A DNA stretch of 64,000 bases from Ganoderma boninense (Eukaryota > Basidiomycota > Agaricomycetes > Polyporales > Polyporaceae): positions 3,744,096 through 3,808,095 of the forward strand of contig CM035310.1 of assembly GCA_002900995.3 (NCBI GenBank), written 5' to 3'. The notes under the pieces were generated by a model that saw only the letters and a program-made list of their open reading frames with translations, was not told the DNA's origin and did not search any database. A program made the translations under genes and the position numbers. Shown in pieces: positions 1 through 11,075 of this stretch (the first letter of the stretch is position 1; each line of letters begins with the position of its first letter).

Positions 1-107
1 AAGATCCGGCGGATCGACCGGCCTGTGATCCGTGACATGCCGGATTGAGTGATTTACTACAGTATATGTGAATAGATTATAAGAGAGTACATGTTGTGTT
101 GAGTCGT

Positions 108-1703
108 CTACACAGCAGGAGGAGGAGAGGTTTGGTGGGCGCCGGCCGGAGAGCACCCCTTATAATACAGGACATACCGGCCGGGACCGGGCCCCTGGCC
201 TACCCACTGATATTGCACGGCCGGGTAACTGACAAGTCCTATATACAATGATGTAATCATGTGGATCGCCCCGCTCCGGTGGAGCACCTCGGCGAGAGCA
301 GCGTGGACGCGGAGGAGCGTGCGGTCGGGGAGGTCGACGCCCGACGCTGATGCGCCGGCCCGGGCACGCAAGCTGTGGTCGGCGAAGGTGACGTGGCTGG
401 GGGGCGGCTGACCTTGGCCGATGTCGAAGACTGGGTCGGGGTTCTTGATCTCGTAGCGGTCGGGGGTCTGGATGTGGACAAGTGCGGGTGCGGCGGGTCA
501 GATATGGGCGTGCGGGAAGGGATGGAGACTGCGCCGCCAGAGACACAAGCAGAACAAAACTAGAACTAGGACTAGGACTAGAACTAGACACAGGAACGAC
601 TAGGAGGCAGATGGACGGAGAGGGGAGAGGGATGGCACTAACCTCGGTGGGGAGCAACCACCACAAGAACTGATGGAACGCCTGTCCGGCCCATCTATTC
701 ACCAGGAGCGTGTTTGCAGGTCCTTGCGCCACATGCTGGGCGAGCGCTGCGGGGTCTTGAATGCCGCAAAAGCGCCGCAAAATCCCCCACATGAGGTCCT
801 GGTACGCAGTGAGCACATGCCGAGTGCATGTAAATGTGAGGGAAGACCTGGAGCTCAGGCGACGCACCTGATTTGGCTCGGACTCGGACGGGAGCAATTC
901 CGCAGGAATGATCGGCACGGTGGTACAGTATACGACTCGCGCCACACCAGGCATCCCCTCGTAGTACGCGCTGCGATCGAGACCACCAGATACGAAGCAG
1001 CGTTGATTATCCCGGGCCATGACCTGGGAGTTCTGTTAACGGCCGGCTACAGGTGAAGGACGGGGGGAGAAGAATAGGCAGAGGCTCACTCACCAGCTTT
1101 CTGATATGACGCCGTTGGGATCTCGCTATGCTTGCGGCAGTCGGGGTCTCATCGCCTGCCGCGGGCGCTGGCCAACGATTATCATCATCTCCATTGAAGC
1201 GGTCATCATTCCCGTAAGCATGGACTGGGGCAGTTGTCAATACATGCAACTCACAGGATCATGATATGCTGAAACCTTACATGGCCAAAGCAGGAACGCC
1301 GCCCAAGTCGACGAGAGCTCATGGAGTGCTCGGACCAAGGCTCCGTGATGCATCTCCGCGCCTGGGGCGGCTGCATGAGCTCGCACGGCGTGCTCGCCAC
1401 ATACGCAGATAGCGGCAGAGACGTACCGCTTTCCTGCGACAAATCCTAGCTCATCGGCCACCTTGGACATGGCGTTGAAGAGGCTGGCGTTGTGAACGGA
1501 TGGCCAAGGGGAGACTCGGACGGGATGCGGATGCGTTCTGACCATGCGGGCTGGACGCTCGCGTGGCCTGCGGTGGTATCGTCGAAAACGTCGAGGTACT
1601 GTATAGAGCGAGCATGGAGAGCGGTGTCAGGGATTTCAGCATCCTGCATGAGGTTGTCGATGGCTTGAGTGAAGCCCGGAGTCAAGATGAATGGGAGAAC
1701 CAT
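108..1703 (-). pseudogene. Degenerate HNH_2-like gene, copy A (frameshifted, 3' truncated)
   Basis: Five-exon paralogue of copies B (4543-6190) and D (9436-11075). Exon 1 starts at 1703 (MVLPFILTPGF) and encodes the conserved segment ADELGFVAGKRYVSAAICV. Relative to B and D one base is missing near 1484-1486, between PFTTP and LFNAM, so exon 1 changes frame. The nuclease-like exons follow: RDNQRCFVSGG, then PIIPAELL, WGILRRFCGI, NTLLV and QFLWWLLPTE. Homology to D stops at about 266, just after LHRSGA, and the reading frame runs on through unrelated sequence to a stop at 108; the family's C-terminal block (FWRSVVEYEGPE) is missing. The order C-x-S-G, IIP, N-LL, F-WLLPTE matches the fungal HNH_2 (PF13391) layout, but the usual catalytic histidine before IIP is a proline. 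Lies on the left arm of the first palindrome, downstream of an F-box gene on the same strand. Probably a pseudogene unless the missing base is an assembly error. Confidence 0.68.
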
Positions 1704-4310
1704 CTGATTCCCTGAATGCCAGTGACAGATGGTGACGGTTGACTCAGACGGAAGGCGTAGTTGCTTCGAAGGAAAGCGAGCAAGGGCGGGAGACGGGGGA
1801 AGAGGAGAAGCACTGCAGTGTGAATCCAGTGCTCCTTCTGAATGACAGAAGATTCAAACTCGTGATCGTACGTGGTCAGAGCGCACAGTTTGGGCAGACT
1901 TATGTAAGAATACTGAACACCACGTCGTTCTCACGGCGCGCGGTGCCGAAGTTGAATTTCTCATCCTTCTCCCCACACGCCAATAAAACACGTAAGGACG
2001 AGAGAACAGTTTCTGCGAGTAAACAACATGCATGACATGCGAAGGTGACTCGCGAGCCCGTCAAAAGGCCTGCTAACAGTATGTGACACCATTCCTCAAC
2101 TTCCCTTGATCGATTGCATCCCAGTCATCCGACTCATACTCCACGCCGCACGCGGACAGTCCGTCTTGACCAGGAATACTTTGAGGACGAAACCCTTCAA
2201 CCTAAGTCCGACATCCTGGCACAACTTCCACCCCCAGCTTTCGACCGACTCCGCGTCGCGCCCTGGTCCTGCGCCGTCGCCACCTTCCTCATCCAATGAC
2301 GGCTGGGAGGTAGAGTCGGCGCCTGCGCCTGAGTCCGAGCCCAAGTCCGAGTCCAACTTGGAGTCGTCCGCGCCAGGATCCGACTCGGACTCCTTGGGTA
2401 CCTTGACGGTCAACGATCGCAATGGCGGAGTCCGCGCACGGACCCAAGTGCCCAACGCTCGCAAGACGGCATTCGCCAGTGCCCCATCCCGCGCCATGCC
2501 AACACAAAGCTCGAGGTCCTCGAGCCCCGGGCACAGCCTTCCTCCCTTCCCCTCACCCGCGTCCTCGAAATCCTCGAACGCCGCGAGCACGCGCCGGATG
2601 AGCGCCCCACCCCCGACGGCGAGCGCCCCCAAACCCGTCATGCCTGCGAAGAACCGCACCCAGTCGCGCGCGACGGGCAGCCCGTCCGCGACGTGGAGCT
2701 CGAGGCGGACGAGGTTGGCAGGGACGACGAGCTGCGGGATGCGGGCGAGGAAGAGCCCGCAGTACTCCTGGACGGAGCACAGGTACTGGTGCTCCTCGTC
2801 CTCGGCCACCCGGTCGACCAGCCCGAACACGGTGATGGACCACTCGTCGCCGTCGCCGTTGCTGTCGCCGCTACCACCTGTCTCGCCGGGGCCGCAACTG
2901 CCTCGCAAGCACACCTCCGAGTCCGCGACGAGCGCGAGGGAGCGCGAGCGGCGGATCGGGGGGAGGGCCTCGGTGATGTTCTGGGGCACGATGGGGAACG
3001 TGGCGCTGGTGTATCCGTTGCTGCAGTCGGCGTCGACGTGGAACGAGGAGAGGGCGGGGAGGCGGAGCGTGCCGAGCGCCGTCGCTATGTCACACGCGAC
3101 CTGGTCGAGCGTCAGCGAGCGGAGCCTCGGGAGCGTGACGACGGGGAGAACGTTCCGGGGGCGACAGGCGTGCTCCTCGATCATGTCCTTGGTGTCGTAC
3201 ATGAAGCAATTCTCCATGTTCAGTTCCTCGAGGTTCGGGCACGCCGCGAGGAAGCGGTGCACGGCGAGCCCAGGGGGCACGGCGTCCTCGTCGTAGGCGT
3301 GCGCGAGGTCGAGGCGTGTGAGACTGAGCAGCGGCGCCCCAGCCGTGGCGGTGGGTGTGATTCTGGACAAGGATAGGCGAAGGAGACGACGAGAACGCGT
3401 CCGGGGTGAATAGCCAGCTCTCCCTGCCGTCCCTCCACGCGTGCATGCTGTCTATCGACAGAAACACGACGCTCGCAGCCACGGCCATGACGAATTCTGC
3501 GACGGCTGGCAGGCGAACGTGGCTGTGGACCTTCAGGTTCTTGACGGGCGGCCTCGGGCTCCTGGCCAGGACGAGCCTCAGCGCGTCTTCCACCTCTTCG
3601 CCGCACTCCTGGGGGTCGCAAACGGAGATATCTAGCGGTGCACCCCGTGCGCGATCCAGTTGTGTCTCCAGAGCCTGGTCGTCCGCGGGGTCTGCCAAAG
3701 GCGAGATGAGGATAGAAGACCATAGTGAGGGCGTCTGCAGTGCAACTTCGCGCCACCTCTTGCAGATCCAGGTGGCGCGCACCCAATCTGCACCGATCCC
3801 ACGTTCGTTTGGGTAACAGGAATCCTTCAGGTGGTGGAAAATCATGGTGAGGATCTCGACGGGTAGTCGCTGGGTGAGATCCCGTGGCCGCACTCGGCCT
3901 GAAAGATGGCATGAGCATTGCTGGGCGGGTAGAAAGGCGCGTACATACCTCGCTGCATGGTGTTTTCGAAACGGTGCAGAGAAACGGATTCGACAGACTG
4001 GAAGTTATACAGTTTCCGATCAGGACAACGGCCCTTGAGAAATCAAAACGACGCCACTGGCGCGAGGCTCGTCGTATGAGGCCGAAGGAGAGCCTAAAGT
4101 GTGTGAGCCAACGGTCCGTTGATAAAGAATGTCGGAAATTGGAATAAACGTGCTTTGTGACGCATAAGTCGAATAGAACAAGCGGTGACTACTCCTTTGT
4201 GTGTGTCGCCGTTGTAAAATAGCCATTGCTATGTCCTTTGGCTTGTCCCGAACGAAGGAAAGAACCGCACAAAGGAGGGGAATCCTCGTAACATATTCCT
4301 AGACAGCGGT
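266..4310 (-). repeat. Inverted repeat 1, left arm (F-box + HNH-like cassette)
   Basis: The reverse complement of this stretch aligns with 6862-10829, including intergenic sequence. Examples are the stretch after the F-box stop (2041-2075 against 9031-9065) and the 5' flank with the shared GTCCCGAAC block (4240-4260 against 6899-6915). Each arm holds an F-box gene followed by an HNH-like gene. The arms differ by many substitutions and small indels, including different frameshifts in each F-box copy, so they are diverged paralogues and not a recent assembly duplication. Edges were judged by eye from where the alignment stops. Confidence 0.8.
2073..3958 (-). pseudogene. F-box protein gene H1 (two apparent frameshifts)
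   Basis: A tiny first exon (ATG at 3958, 10 bases, donor at 3948) splices to 3898 and reads into the F-box TQRLPVEILTMIFHHLKDSC, followed by WICKRWREVALQTPSLW. F-box domains bind Skp1 and bring substrates to SCF ubiquitin ligases. The rest is leucine-rich strand/helix sequence (LTRLDLAHAYDED, LRSLTLDQVACDI, LVRLELHVADG), typical of fungal F-box/LRR-like proteins, then an acidic Ser/Asp low-complexity stretch. Against paralogue H2 (7195-9037) there is one extra base near 3380-3394 and one missing near 2147-2158; the second loses the C-terminal CPACGVEYEPDDW motif. The homologous stop would be at 2073-2075; the shifted frame stops at 2096. F-box identity is strong; functional status is doubtful. 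Confidence 0.75.
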
Positions 4311-4385
4311 GCTCCTCGTCCTCGGCCACCCGGTCGACCAGCCCGAACACTGTGACGGACCCCTCGTCACCATTGCTGTCAGCGC
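4309..4385 (-). pseudogene. Short fragment of the H-type F-box gene
   Basis: About 75 bases nearly identical to an internal part of F-box gene H1 (2790-2865, encoding the DEWS-TVFGLVDRVAEDEE region). It directly abuts the inner edge of inverted repeat 1, so it is a detached exon piece left at the rearrangement junction. Confidence 0.7.
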
Positions 4386-4542
4386 TCCGAGACCCTCCAT
4401 ACTCGGAGGTTGGGTCTTCTATCTACATCGCGGGGACCGGCGGGATGCCTTATAGATCTTACGGTGCCGGTGAATCCCAGTGCCACCTAGAACTATACAC
4501 TGGGAACCGCCCAGTTCATCGGGGTGTTTGCTTACGGTTCAT

Positions 4543-6190
4543 CTACTGGACTGCATGGGATACTGCACCAGCCGAATTCCCTAGTGCCATTGCCCAGACG
4601 GCCTCCCTTAGCTCGACCTCCGCACACGTCTCCGGCCCTTCATACTCGACGACCGACCTCCAGAACGCACCGCCCGTCGACGCCGAGTACGAGTACGAAG
4701 ACTCAGAGCCTGACCACGCCGTCACGGTTCCGCAGCGACTCCGAGGAGTCGGACGCGAAGGAAAGTCCTGCTGCAGGAACCAGAAGGTGTTGATCGCCCC
4801 GCTCCGGTGGAGCACCTCGGCGAGCGCAGCATGGACGCGGAGGAGCGTGCGGTCGGGGAGGTCGATGCCCGCAGACGCGCTGCGAGGGGCCCGGGCCCGG
4901 GCACTCAGGCTGTGGTCGGCAAAGGTGACGTGGCTGGGGAGCGGCTGGCCTTGGCCGATGTTGAAGACCGGGTTGGGGTTCTTGATCTCGTAGCGGTCTG
5001 GAGTCTGGGTGTAGACCGTAGAGATGAGAGATGGCCACACGCAAGGATACGGAGACTGCCCGTCAGCGCGCCGTCGGAAACACAAGCAGAACTGGACACG
5101 GAAACGACGCAGATGAACGGAGAGGGACGGCACCTACCTCGGTCGGGAGCAGCCACCACAAGAACTGGTGGAATGCCTTCGCGGCCCGTCCGTGCACCAG
5201 GAGCGTGTTGGCGGGTCCGTGCACTACCTGCTGGGCGAGCGATGCGGGGTCTTGAATGCCGCAAAAACGCCGCAGAATGCCCCACATGACGTCCTGGTCC
5301 GCAGAGAGCAAATGTTGAGTGCGTGTCGTCAATGTGAGGGAAGACCTGGAGCAGCGGCGCACCTGGTTTGGCTCGGACTCAGACGGGAGCAGTTGCGTTG
5401 GAATGATCGGCGCGGTGGTACAGTACGCGATTCGCGTCTCATCAGGCATCCCCTCGTGGTACGCGCTGCTATCGACACCGCCAGATACGAAACAGCGTTG
5501 ATTGTCCCGGGCCATGACCTGGGAGTTGTGTAAACAGTCGGCTAGAGGTGAAGGACGGGGGAAAAAGGATAGGCAGAGGCTCGCTCACCAGCTTTCTCAA
5601 ATGACGGCGTTGGGCTCTCGCTATGCTTGCGGCAGTGGGGGTCTCGTCGCCTGCGGGTGCTGGCCAACGATCATCATCATTTGCATCGAAACGGTCATCA
5701 TTCCCGTAAGCATGGACTGGTGCAGATGTCAATGCATGCAACTCACAGGAATATAATATGCTGAAACCTTACATGGCCAAAGGAGGAACGCCGCCCAAGT
5801 TGACGAGAGCTCATGAAATGCTCGTACCAAGACCCCACGCATCTCCGCGCCTGCGACTGCATGAGCTCGCGCGGCATGCTCGCCACACACGCAGATAGCG
5901 GCAGAGACGTACCGCTTTCCTGCGACCAGTCCTAGCTCATCGGCCACCTGGGACATGGCGTTGAAGAGGCCCGGCGTTGTGAATGGATGACGAAGGGGAG
6001 ACCCTGAGGAAGTGCGGATGCGTTCTGACCATGCTGGCTGGACGCTTACTTGGCCCGCAGTGGTATCATCGAAAACCTTGAGGTACCGTTTGGAGCGAGC
6101 GTGGAGAGTGCTGTCAGGGACTGTTGGATCCTGCATGAGGCTGTCGACAGCTCGAGTGAAAGCCGGGGTCAAGGTGTATGGGAGATCCAT
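4543..6190 (-). CDS. HNH_2-like protein with substituted catalytic histidines, copy B (intact)
   Basis: Intact five-exon member, about 439 residues. Exons 6190-5773 and 5716-5589, then the RDNQRC exon (about 5520-5370), the WGILRRFC exon, and 5004-4543. The start at 6190 (MDLPYTLTP) is chosen because the other copies align there; an in-frame ATG at 6319 lies upstream. The N-terminal ~140 residues (FT-AV--L, HARSKRYLKVFDD, ADELGLVAGKRY, STWAAFLLWP) form a family-specific domain. Residues ~183-290 carry the HNH_2-like core: CFVSGG, APIIPTQLL, WGILRRFCGI, NTLLV, FHQFLWWLLPTE. Catalytic HNH_2 proteins have His before I-[IL]-P and His four residues before F-x-x-F; here these are Pro and Ala, so nuclease activity is unlikely (inference). 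The C-terminus has LPDRTLLRVHAALAEVLHRSG and FWRSVVEYEGPE. It sits in the spacer of inverted repeat 1, same strand as copy A. Confidence 0.72.
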
Positions 6191-6542
6191 CAGAATGACA
6201 GATGCCCTGAGTGATGACGGTTGATGAAGGCGTAGTTGCTGGGAAGAAAGCAAGCAAGGGCGGGAGACGGGGGAAGGCAGTGAGGATATAATGGTCGTCC
6301 TGAATGACAGTAGATTCAACCTCGAGTTGTAGTACGTTGTCGCTGTACAACTTGAGAATTGAATGTACAGCAGGTCTCAACTTGGTAGATCGTGACCGTG
6401 GGAGTATGACAAATGCGGCAACTCTTCATCCTGAATCTGATTCATGACGACCGTTCTATTGACCACCTCATAACGCACGCTATTTCTCCTTGTGAAATAC
6501 GCCCTAACATCGATTTATGTAAACGTTGCAGTGTTCCTAATA

Positions 6543-6860
6543 TGGTTCTCGTACACACCCTAACCGTAGACTCGGATTTCACTCGGGCTGTCGGAGACCT
6601 GCCCTTGCGGGATCCCATTGTCATACAGACTCCCTGGAGGCTCCAACCAGCTCCTTGCAAACACTGCCACGTACGCATCGCGCCTGCTCAGGCAGCACAC
6701 ATCCACCAAGACCTCTTCGCGGCGCGCTCGAATCTCCCGTTCACGACTTCAAGTTCAACACCATGTACAAGGTTGCGGACGAGCTAGAAATAGTCGCCGG
6801 AAGGCGGCATCCCTGCATTGAGCATGTGAGTCTTGTGATACTAGTGCGTGGTTTCCGTGT
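6543..6860 (+). pseudogene. N-terminal relic of the HNH-like family, copy C
   Basis: From the ATG at 6543 the translation resembles the start of the HNH-like genes (TLT-x-DFTRAVGDL-RDP), runs through poorly matching sequence to LPFTT, then changes frame to continue as NTMYKVADELEIVAGRR, the equivalent of LFNAMSQVADELGLVAGKR in copy B. Homology ends near 6860 at the inner edge of the right palindrome arm. No nuclease-like exons follow. An exon 1 remnant with at least one frame break. Confidence 0.6.
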
Positions 6861-6861
6861 C

Positions 6862-9800
6862 CACTGTCTAGAAGTTTGCTACAAGGATTCCTTTCCTTTG
6901 TTCGGGACAAGCCAAAATACATAGCAACGACTATATTACAACGGCGACACACACAAAGGAGTAGTCACCGCACTTATGCGTCACAAAGCACGTTTATTCT
7001 AATTTCCAACCTTCGTTACCTTTATCAACAGTCGGTTGGCTCACACACCTTAGGCTCTCGTTCGGCCTCATACGACGAGCCTCGCACCAGTGGCGTCGTT
7101 TTGATTTCTCAAGGGTCGAAACGCGTTGTCCTGATCGGAAACGTATAACTTCCAGTCCGTCGAATCCGTTTATCTGCACCCTTTCGAAAACACCATGCAG
7201 CGAGGTATGTACGCGCTATTCTACCCGCCCAGCCAAGCTCATCCCATCTTTCAGGCCGAGTCCGGTCACACCGGGAACTCACCCAGCGACTACCCGTCGA
7301 GATCCTCGCCATCATCTTCCACCACCTGAAGGATTCCTGTTACCCAAACGAGCGTGGGATCGGTGCAGATTGGGTGCGCATCTCTTGGATTTGCAGGAGG
7401 TGGCGCGAAGTTGCGCTGCACACGCCCTCACTATGGTCTTCTATCCTCATCTCGCCAGACCCCGCGGACGACAAGGCTCTAGAGACGCAACTGGATCGCG
7501 CACGGGGTGCACCACTTGATATCTCCGTTTGCGACCCCCAGGAGTGCAGCGAAGAGGTGGAAGAGGCGCTGAGGCTCGTCCTGGCCAGGAGCCCGAGGCC
7601 GCCCGTGAAGAACCTGAAGGTCCACAGCCACGTTCGCCTGCCAGCCGTCGCAGAATTCGTCATGGCCGTGGCTGCGACGGTCGTGTTTCTGTCGATAGAC
7701 AGCATGCACGGGTGCAGGGACGGCAGGGAAAGCTGGCTATTCACCCCGGACGCGTTCCCTCGTCTCGCTCGCCTATCCTTGTCCAGAATCATACCCACAG
7801 CGGCGGCCGGAGCGCCACTGCTCAGTCTCACGCGCCTCGACCTCGCGCACGCATATGACGAGTACACCGTGCCCCCCGGCCTCGCCGTGCACCGCTTCCT
7901 CGCGGCGTGCCCGAACCTCGAGAAACTGAACATGGGCAACTGCTTCATGTACGACCCCAAGGACATGATCGAAGAGCACGGTCCCAACGTCCTCCCCATC
8001 GTCACCCTCCCGAAGCTCCGCTCGCTGTGGCTCGACCAGGTCGCGTGCGACATAGCGACGGCGCTCGGGACGCTCCGCCTCCCCGCCCTCTCTTCGTTCC
8101 ACGTCGACGCCGACTGCAGCAACGGATACACCGGCGCCACGTTCCCCGTCGTGCCCCAGAACATCACCGAGGCCCTCCCCCCGATCCGCCGCTCGCACTC
8201 CCTCGCGCTCGTCGCGGACGGGGAGGTGCGCTTGCGAGGCAGTTCCGGCCCCGGCGAGACAGGTGGTAGCGGCGACGAGTGGTCGGTGACGGTGTTCGGG
8301 CTGATCGACAAAGTGGCCGAGGAAGAGGAATACGAGTACCAATGCTCCGTCCAGGAGTTCAGCGGGCTCTTCCTCGCCCGCATCCCGCAGCTCGTCGTCC
8401 CGGCCGCGCTCGTCCGTCTCGAGCTCCACGTCGCGGACGGGCTGCCCGTCGCGCGCGACTGGGCGCGGTTCTTCGCGGGCATGCCGCGTCTGAAGGCACT
8501 CGCGGTCGGGAGTGGGGCGCTCGTACGGCTCGTGCTCGCGGCGTTTGCTAGTGAGGACTTCGAGGACGAGGGGAAGGGGGTAGGCTGTGCCCGGGGCTCG
8601 AGGACCTGGAGCTTTGCGTCGGCAGGGCGCGGGATGGGGACCTGGCGAATGTCATCTTGCGGGCGTTGGGCACTTGGGTTCGTGCGCGCACAACGCCGTT
8701 GCAATCGTTGACCGTCAAGGTGGTGCCCAAGGATTCGGATCCTGGCGCGGCGGATGACTCTAAGTCGGACTCGGGCTCGGGCTCGGACTCAGACGCAGGC
8801 GCGGACTCTGCTTTCCAGCCGTCATCGGATGAGGAAGGTAGCGACGGGAACGACACTGAGTCGGTTGAAAGCTGGGCGCGGAAGCTGTGCCAGGACGTTG
8901 GACTCACGCTGAAGGCTTTCGTCCTCAAAGGCTTCCTAGAGAGGACGGACTGTCCTGCGTGCGGCGTGGAGTACGAGCCGGATGACTGGGATGCAATTGA
9001 TCAAGGGCAGTTGAGCAATGGTGTCACATACTGTTAGCGGGCCTTTTGACGGGCTCGCGAGTCACCTTCGAAGGTGATGCATGTTGTTTACCCGCAGAAA
9101 CCGTTGTCTTATACGTATTTTATTGGCCTGCGCTTGTCTGCGGGAGGAGGAATGAGAATTTCAACTTCGATCGCGGCACCGCGCGCCGTGAGAAAGCAAA
9201 GGTTTGGCCAGCTCCGACGGGTCTGCGGTCTACCCAAGGTCAACCGCACTGTGCGCTCTGACCACGTACGATCACGAGGTTGAATCTTCTGTCGTTCAGA
9301 AGGAGCATTGTATCCACATTGCAGTGCTTCTCCTCTTCCCCCATCTCCCGCCCTTACTTGCTTTCCTTCCCAGCAACTACGCCTTCCGTCTGAGTCAACC
9401 GTCACCATCTGTCACTGTCATTCAGGAACTTCCAGATGGCTCTCCCTTTCACCTTGACCCCAGGCTTCACTGAAGCTGTCGACAATCTCATTCAGGATGT
9501 CACAGTTCCCGACAGCACTCTCCATGCTCGCTCCAAACAGTACATCGACGTTTTCGACGATACCGCCGCGGGCCAGATGAGCGTCCGGCCAGCATGGTCA
9601 GAACGCATTCACATCTCCTCTGGGTCTCCCCTCCGTCAGCCCTTCACAACGCCGGGCCTCTTCAAAGCCATGTTCGAGGTCGCAGACGAGCTAGGATTTG
9701 TCGCGGGAAAGCGATACGTCTCTGCCGCTGTCTGCGTGTGTGGCGAGCACGCCGCGCGAGCTCATGCAGCCGCCTCAGGCGCGGAGATGCGTGGGGCCTT

Positions 9801-10829
9801 GGTACGAGCACTTCATGAGCTCGCGTCGACTTGGGCGGCGTTCCTCCTTTGGCCATGTGAGTTTTTAGCACACTCGTCTTCTGTGATGCACGCACTGGCT
9901 GATACCTGCCACCCTCCCAGTCCACGCGTACGGGTACGACGACCGTCTCCACGAAAACGAAAACGACGATGATCGTGGGCCAGAACCCGCCGGCGACGAG
10001 ACCCCGACTGCCGAAAGCACAACAAGCTTCCAACGCCGCGGGCATTTGAAAGAACTGGTGAGCGAGCCTCAGGCCCTGTCGGTCTTTTTGTCCCCTTCTT
10101 CAGCTGTTCCAACCCAGGTAATGGCCCGGGACAATCAACGCTGTTTCCTATCTGGCGGTCTCGATGACAGCGTGTACTACGAGGGGATGCCTGGTGTGAC
10201 GCGAGTCGTGTATTGTACCACCATGTCGATCATTCCTGCGGAATTGCTCCCGTCCCAGTCCGAGCCAAACCAGGTGCGTCACAGCTCCTGGTCTTCCCTC
10301 ACATTCACGGCGACATGCACTCAGCATTTGCTCACTGCCGAGCAGGACGCCATGTGGGGCATTCTGCAGCGCTTTTGTGGTATTCAAGACGCCGCAGCGC
10401 TCGCCCAGCAGGCGCAAGGAGCTTCAAACACGCTCCTGGTGCACCAATGGGCCGCAAGGGCGTTCAGCATGTTCCTGTGGTGGTTACTCCCCACCGAGGT
10501 CGGTGTCGTCCCTCTCGATCCATCTGCCTCCTTTCCGTGTCCAGTTCTGTTTTTGTTTCTGGCACGCTGACGGTGACGGGCTGTCTCCATGCCCCTTAAC
10601 TTACGTGCGACGACCATCTCTGACTCGCCGTTCCTGCACTCTCCACGCCCAGACCCTAGACCGCTACGAGATCAAGAACCCGGACCCAGTCTACAACATC
10701 GGCCACGGCCTCCCCCTCCCCAGCCACGTCACGTTCGCCGACCACAGCGAGTCGGGCGTAGACCTCCCCGACCGCACGCTGCTCCGCATCCACGCTGCGC
10801 TCGCCGAAGTGCTCTACCGGAGCGGGGCG
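6862..10829 (+). repeat. Inverted repeat 1, right arm (F-box + HNH-like cassette)
   Basis: Partner of 266-4310 in opposite orientation; carries F-box gene H2 and HNH-like copy D. The outer edge is within the last exon of the HNH-like genes, where copy A loses homology (about 10829, after LYRSGA), so copy D keeps its full C-terminus and copy A does not. This places the outer breakpoint inside a gene. Confidence 0.8.
7195..9037 (+). pseudogene. F-box protein gene H2 (one apparent frameshift)
   Basis: Exon 1 is ATG CAG CGA G (7195-7204), intron to 7254, then a long exon reading TQRLPVEILAIIFHHLKD, the F-box, followed by WICRRWREVALHTPSLW. Leucine-rich segments (LTRLDLAHAYDEY, LRSLWLDQVACDI, LVRLELHVADGLPVARDW) make up the middle. 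Near 8575-8583 one base is missing relative to H1, so the main frame runs off to 8711, while the family sequence (LCPGLEDLELCVG, RALGTWVRART) continues in another frame to a stop at 9035-9037 with the tail CPACGVEYEPDDWDA. Probable role is an SCF substrate adaptor. A TATA-like CGTATAAC lies about 50 bp upstream (7140-7148). H1 and H2 carry different lesions, so the common ancestor was intact. Confidence 0.75.
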
Positions 10830-11075
10830 CGCAACACCTTCATGAGGCTGCGAAGACTTAAACTTGAAGACTTTTCTCGGAGTCGCCACGGGACCGTGCC
10901 AGCGGCGTGGGCGGACGCAGAGGAGTCTTCGTACTCGTATTCGGGGTCTGCGGGCGATGCGTTCTGGAGGTCGGTCGTCGAGTATGAAGGGCCGGAGATG
11001 TGCGCGGAGGTCGAGTTGAGGGAGGCCGTCCGGGCGCTGGCACTGGGGAATTTGGCTGCGCGGCATCCCGTGTAG
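9436..11075 (+). CDS. HNH_2-like protein with substituted catalytic histidines, copy D (intact)
   Basis: Five exons: 9436-9856, 9921-10057, 10118-10273, 10343-10498, 10653-11075, all with GT-AG borders and consistent phase, giving about 430 residues. N-terminal domain: MALPFTLTPGFTEAVDN, LHARSKQYIDVFDD, ADELGFVAGKRYVSAAVCV, LASTWAAFLLWP. The second exon is a hydrophilic linker. Exons 3-4 hold the HNH_2-like core: ARDNQRCFLSGG, SIIPAELLPS, MWGILQRFCGI, NTLLV, FSMFLWWLLPTE. As in copy B, the histidines expected in an active HNH_2 motif are absent. Exon 5 carries RYEIKNPDPVYNIG, LPDRTLLRIHAALAEVLYRSG and FWRSVVEYEGPEMCAEVELRE. It follows F-box gene H2 on the same strand with about 400 bp between, mirroring H1/copy A. 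No signal peptide or membrane segment seen. Confidence 0.75.

Noticed and set aside
2693..3376. Plus-strand frames of 227 and 396 codons across F-box gene H1
   Set aside because: Antisense shadows of the F-box coding strand; the real strand is fixed by paralogy, splice sites and the F-box motif.
266..10829. Treating inverted repeat 1 as an assembly artefact like inverted repeat 2
   Set aside because: No N gap lies between the arms, the spacer is unique, and the arms differ strongly with different indels, so they are diverged paralogues.
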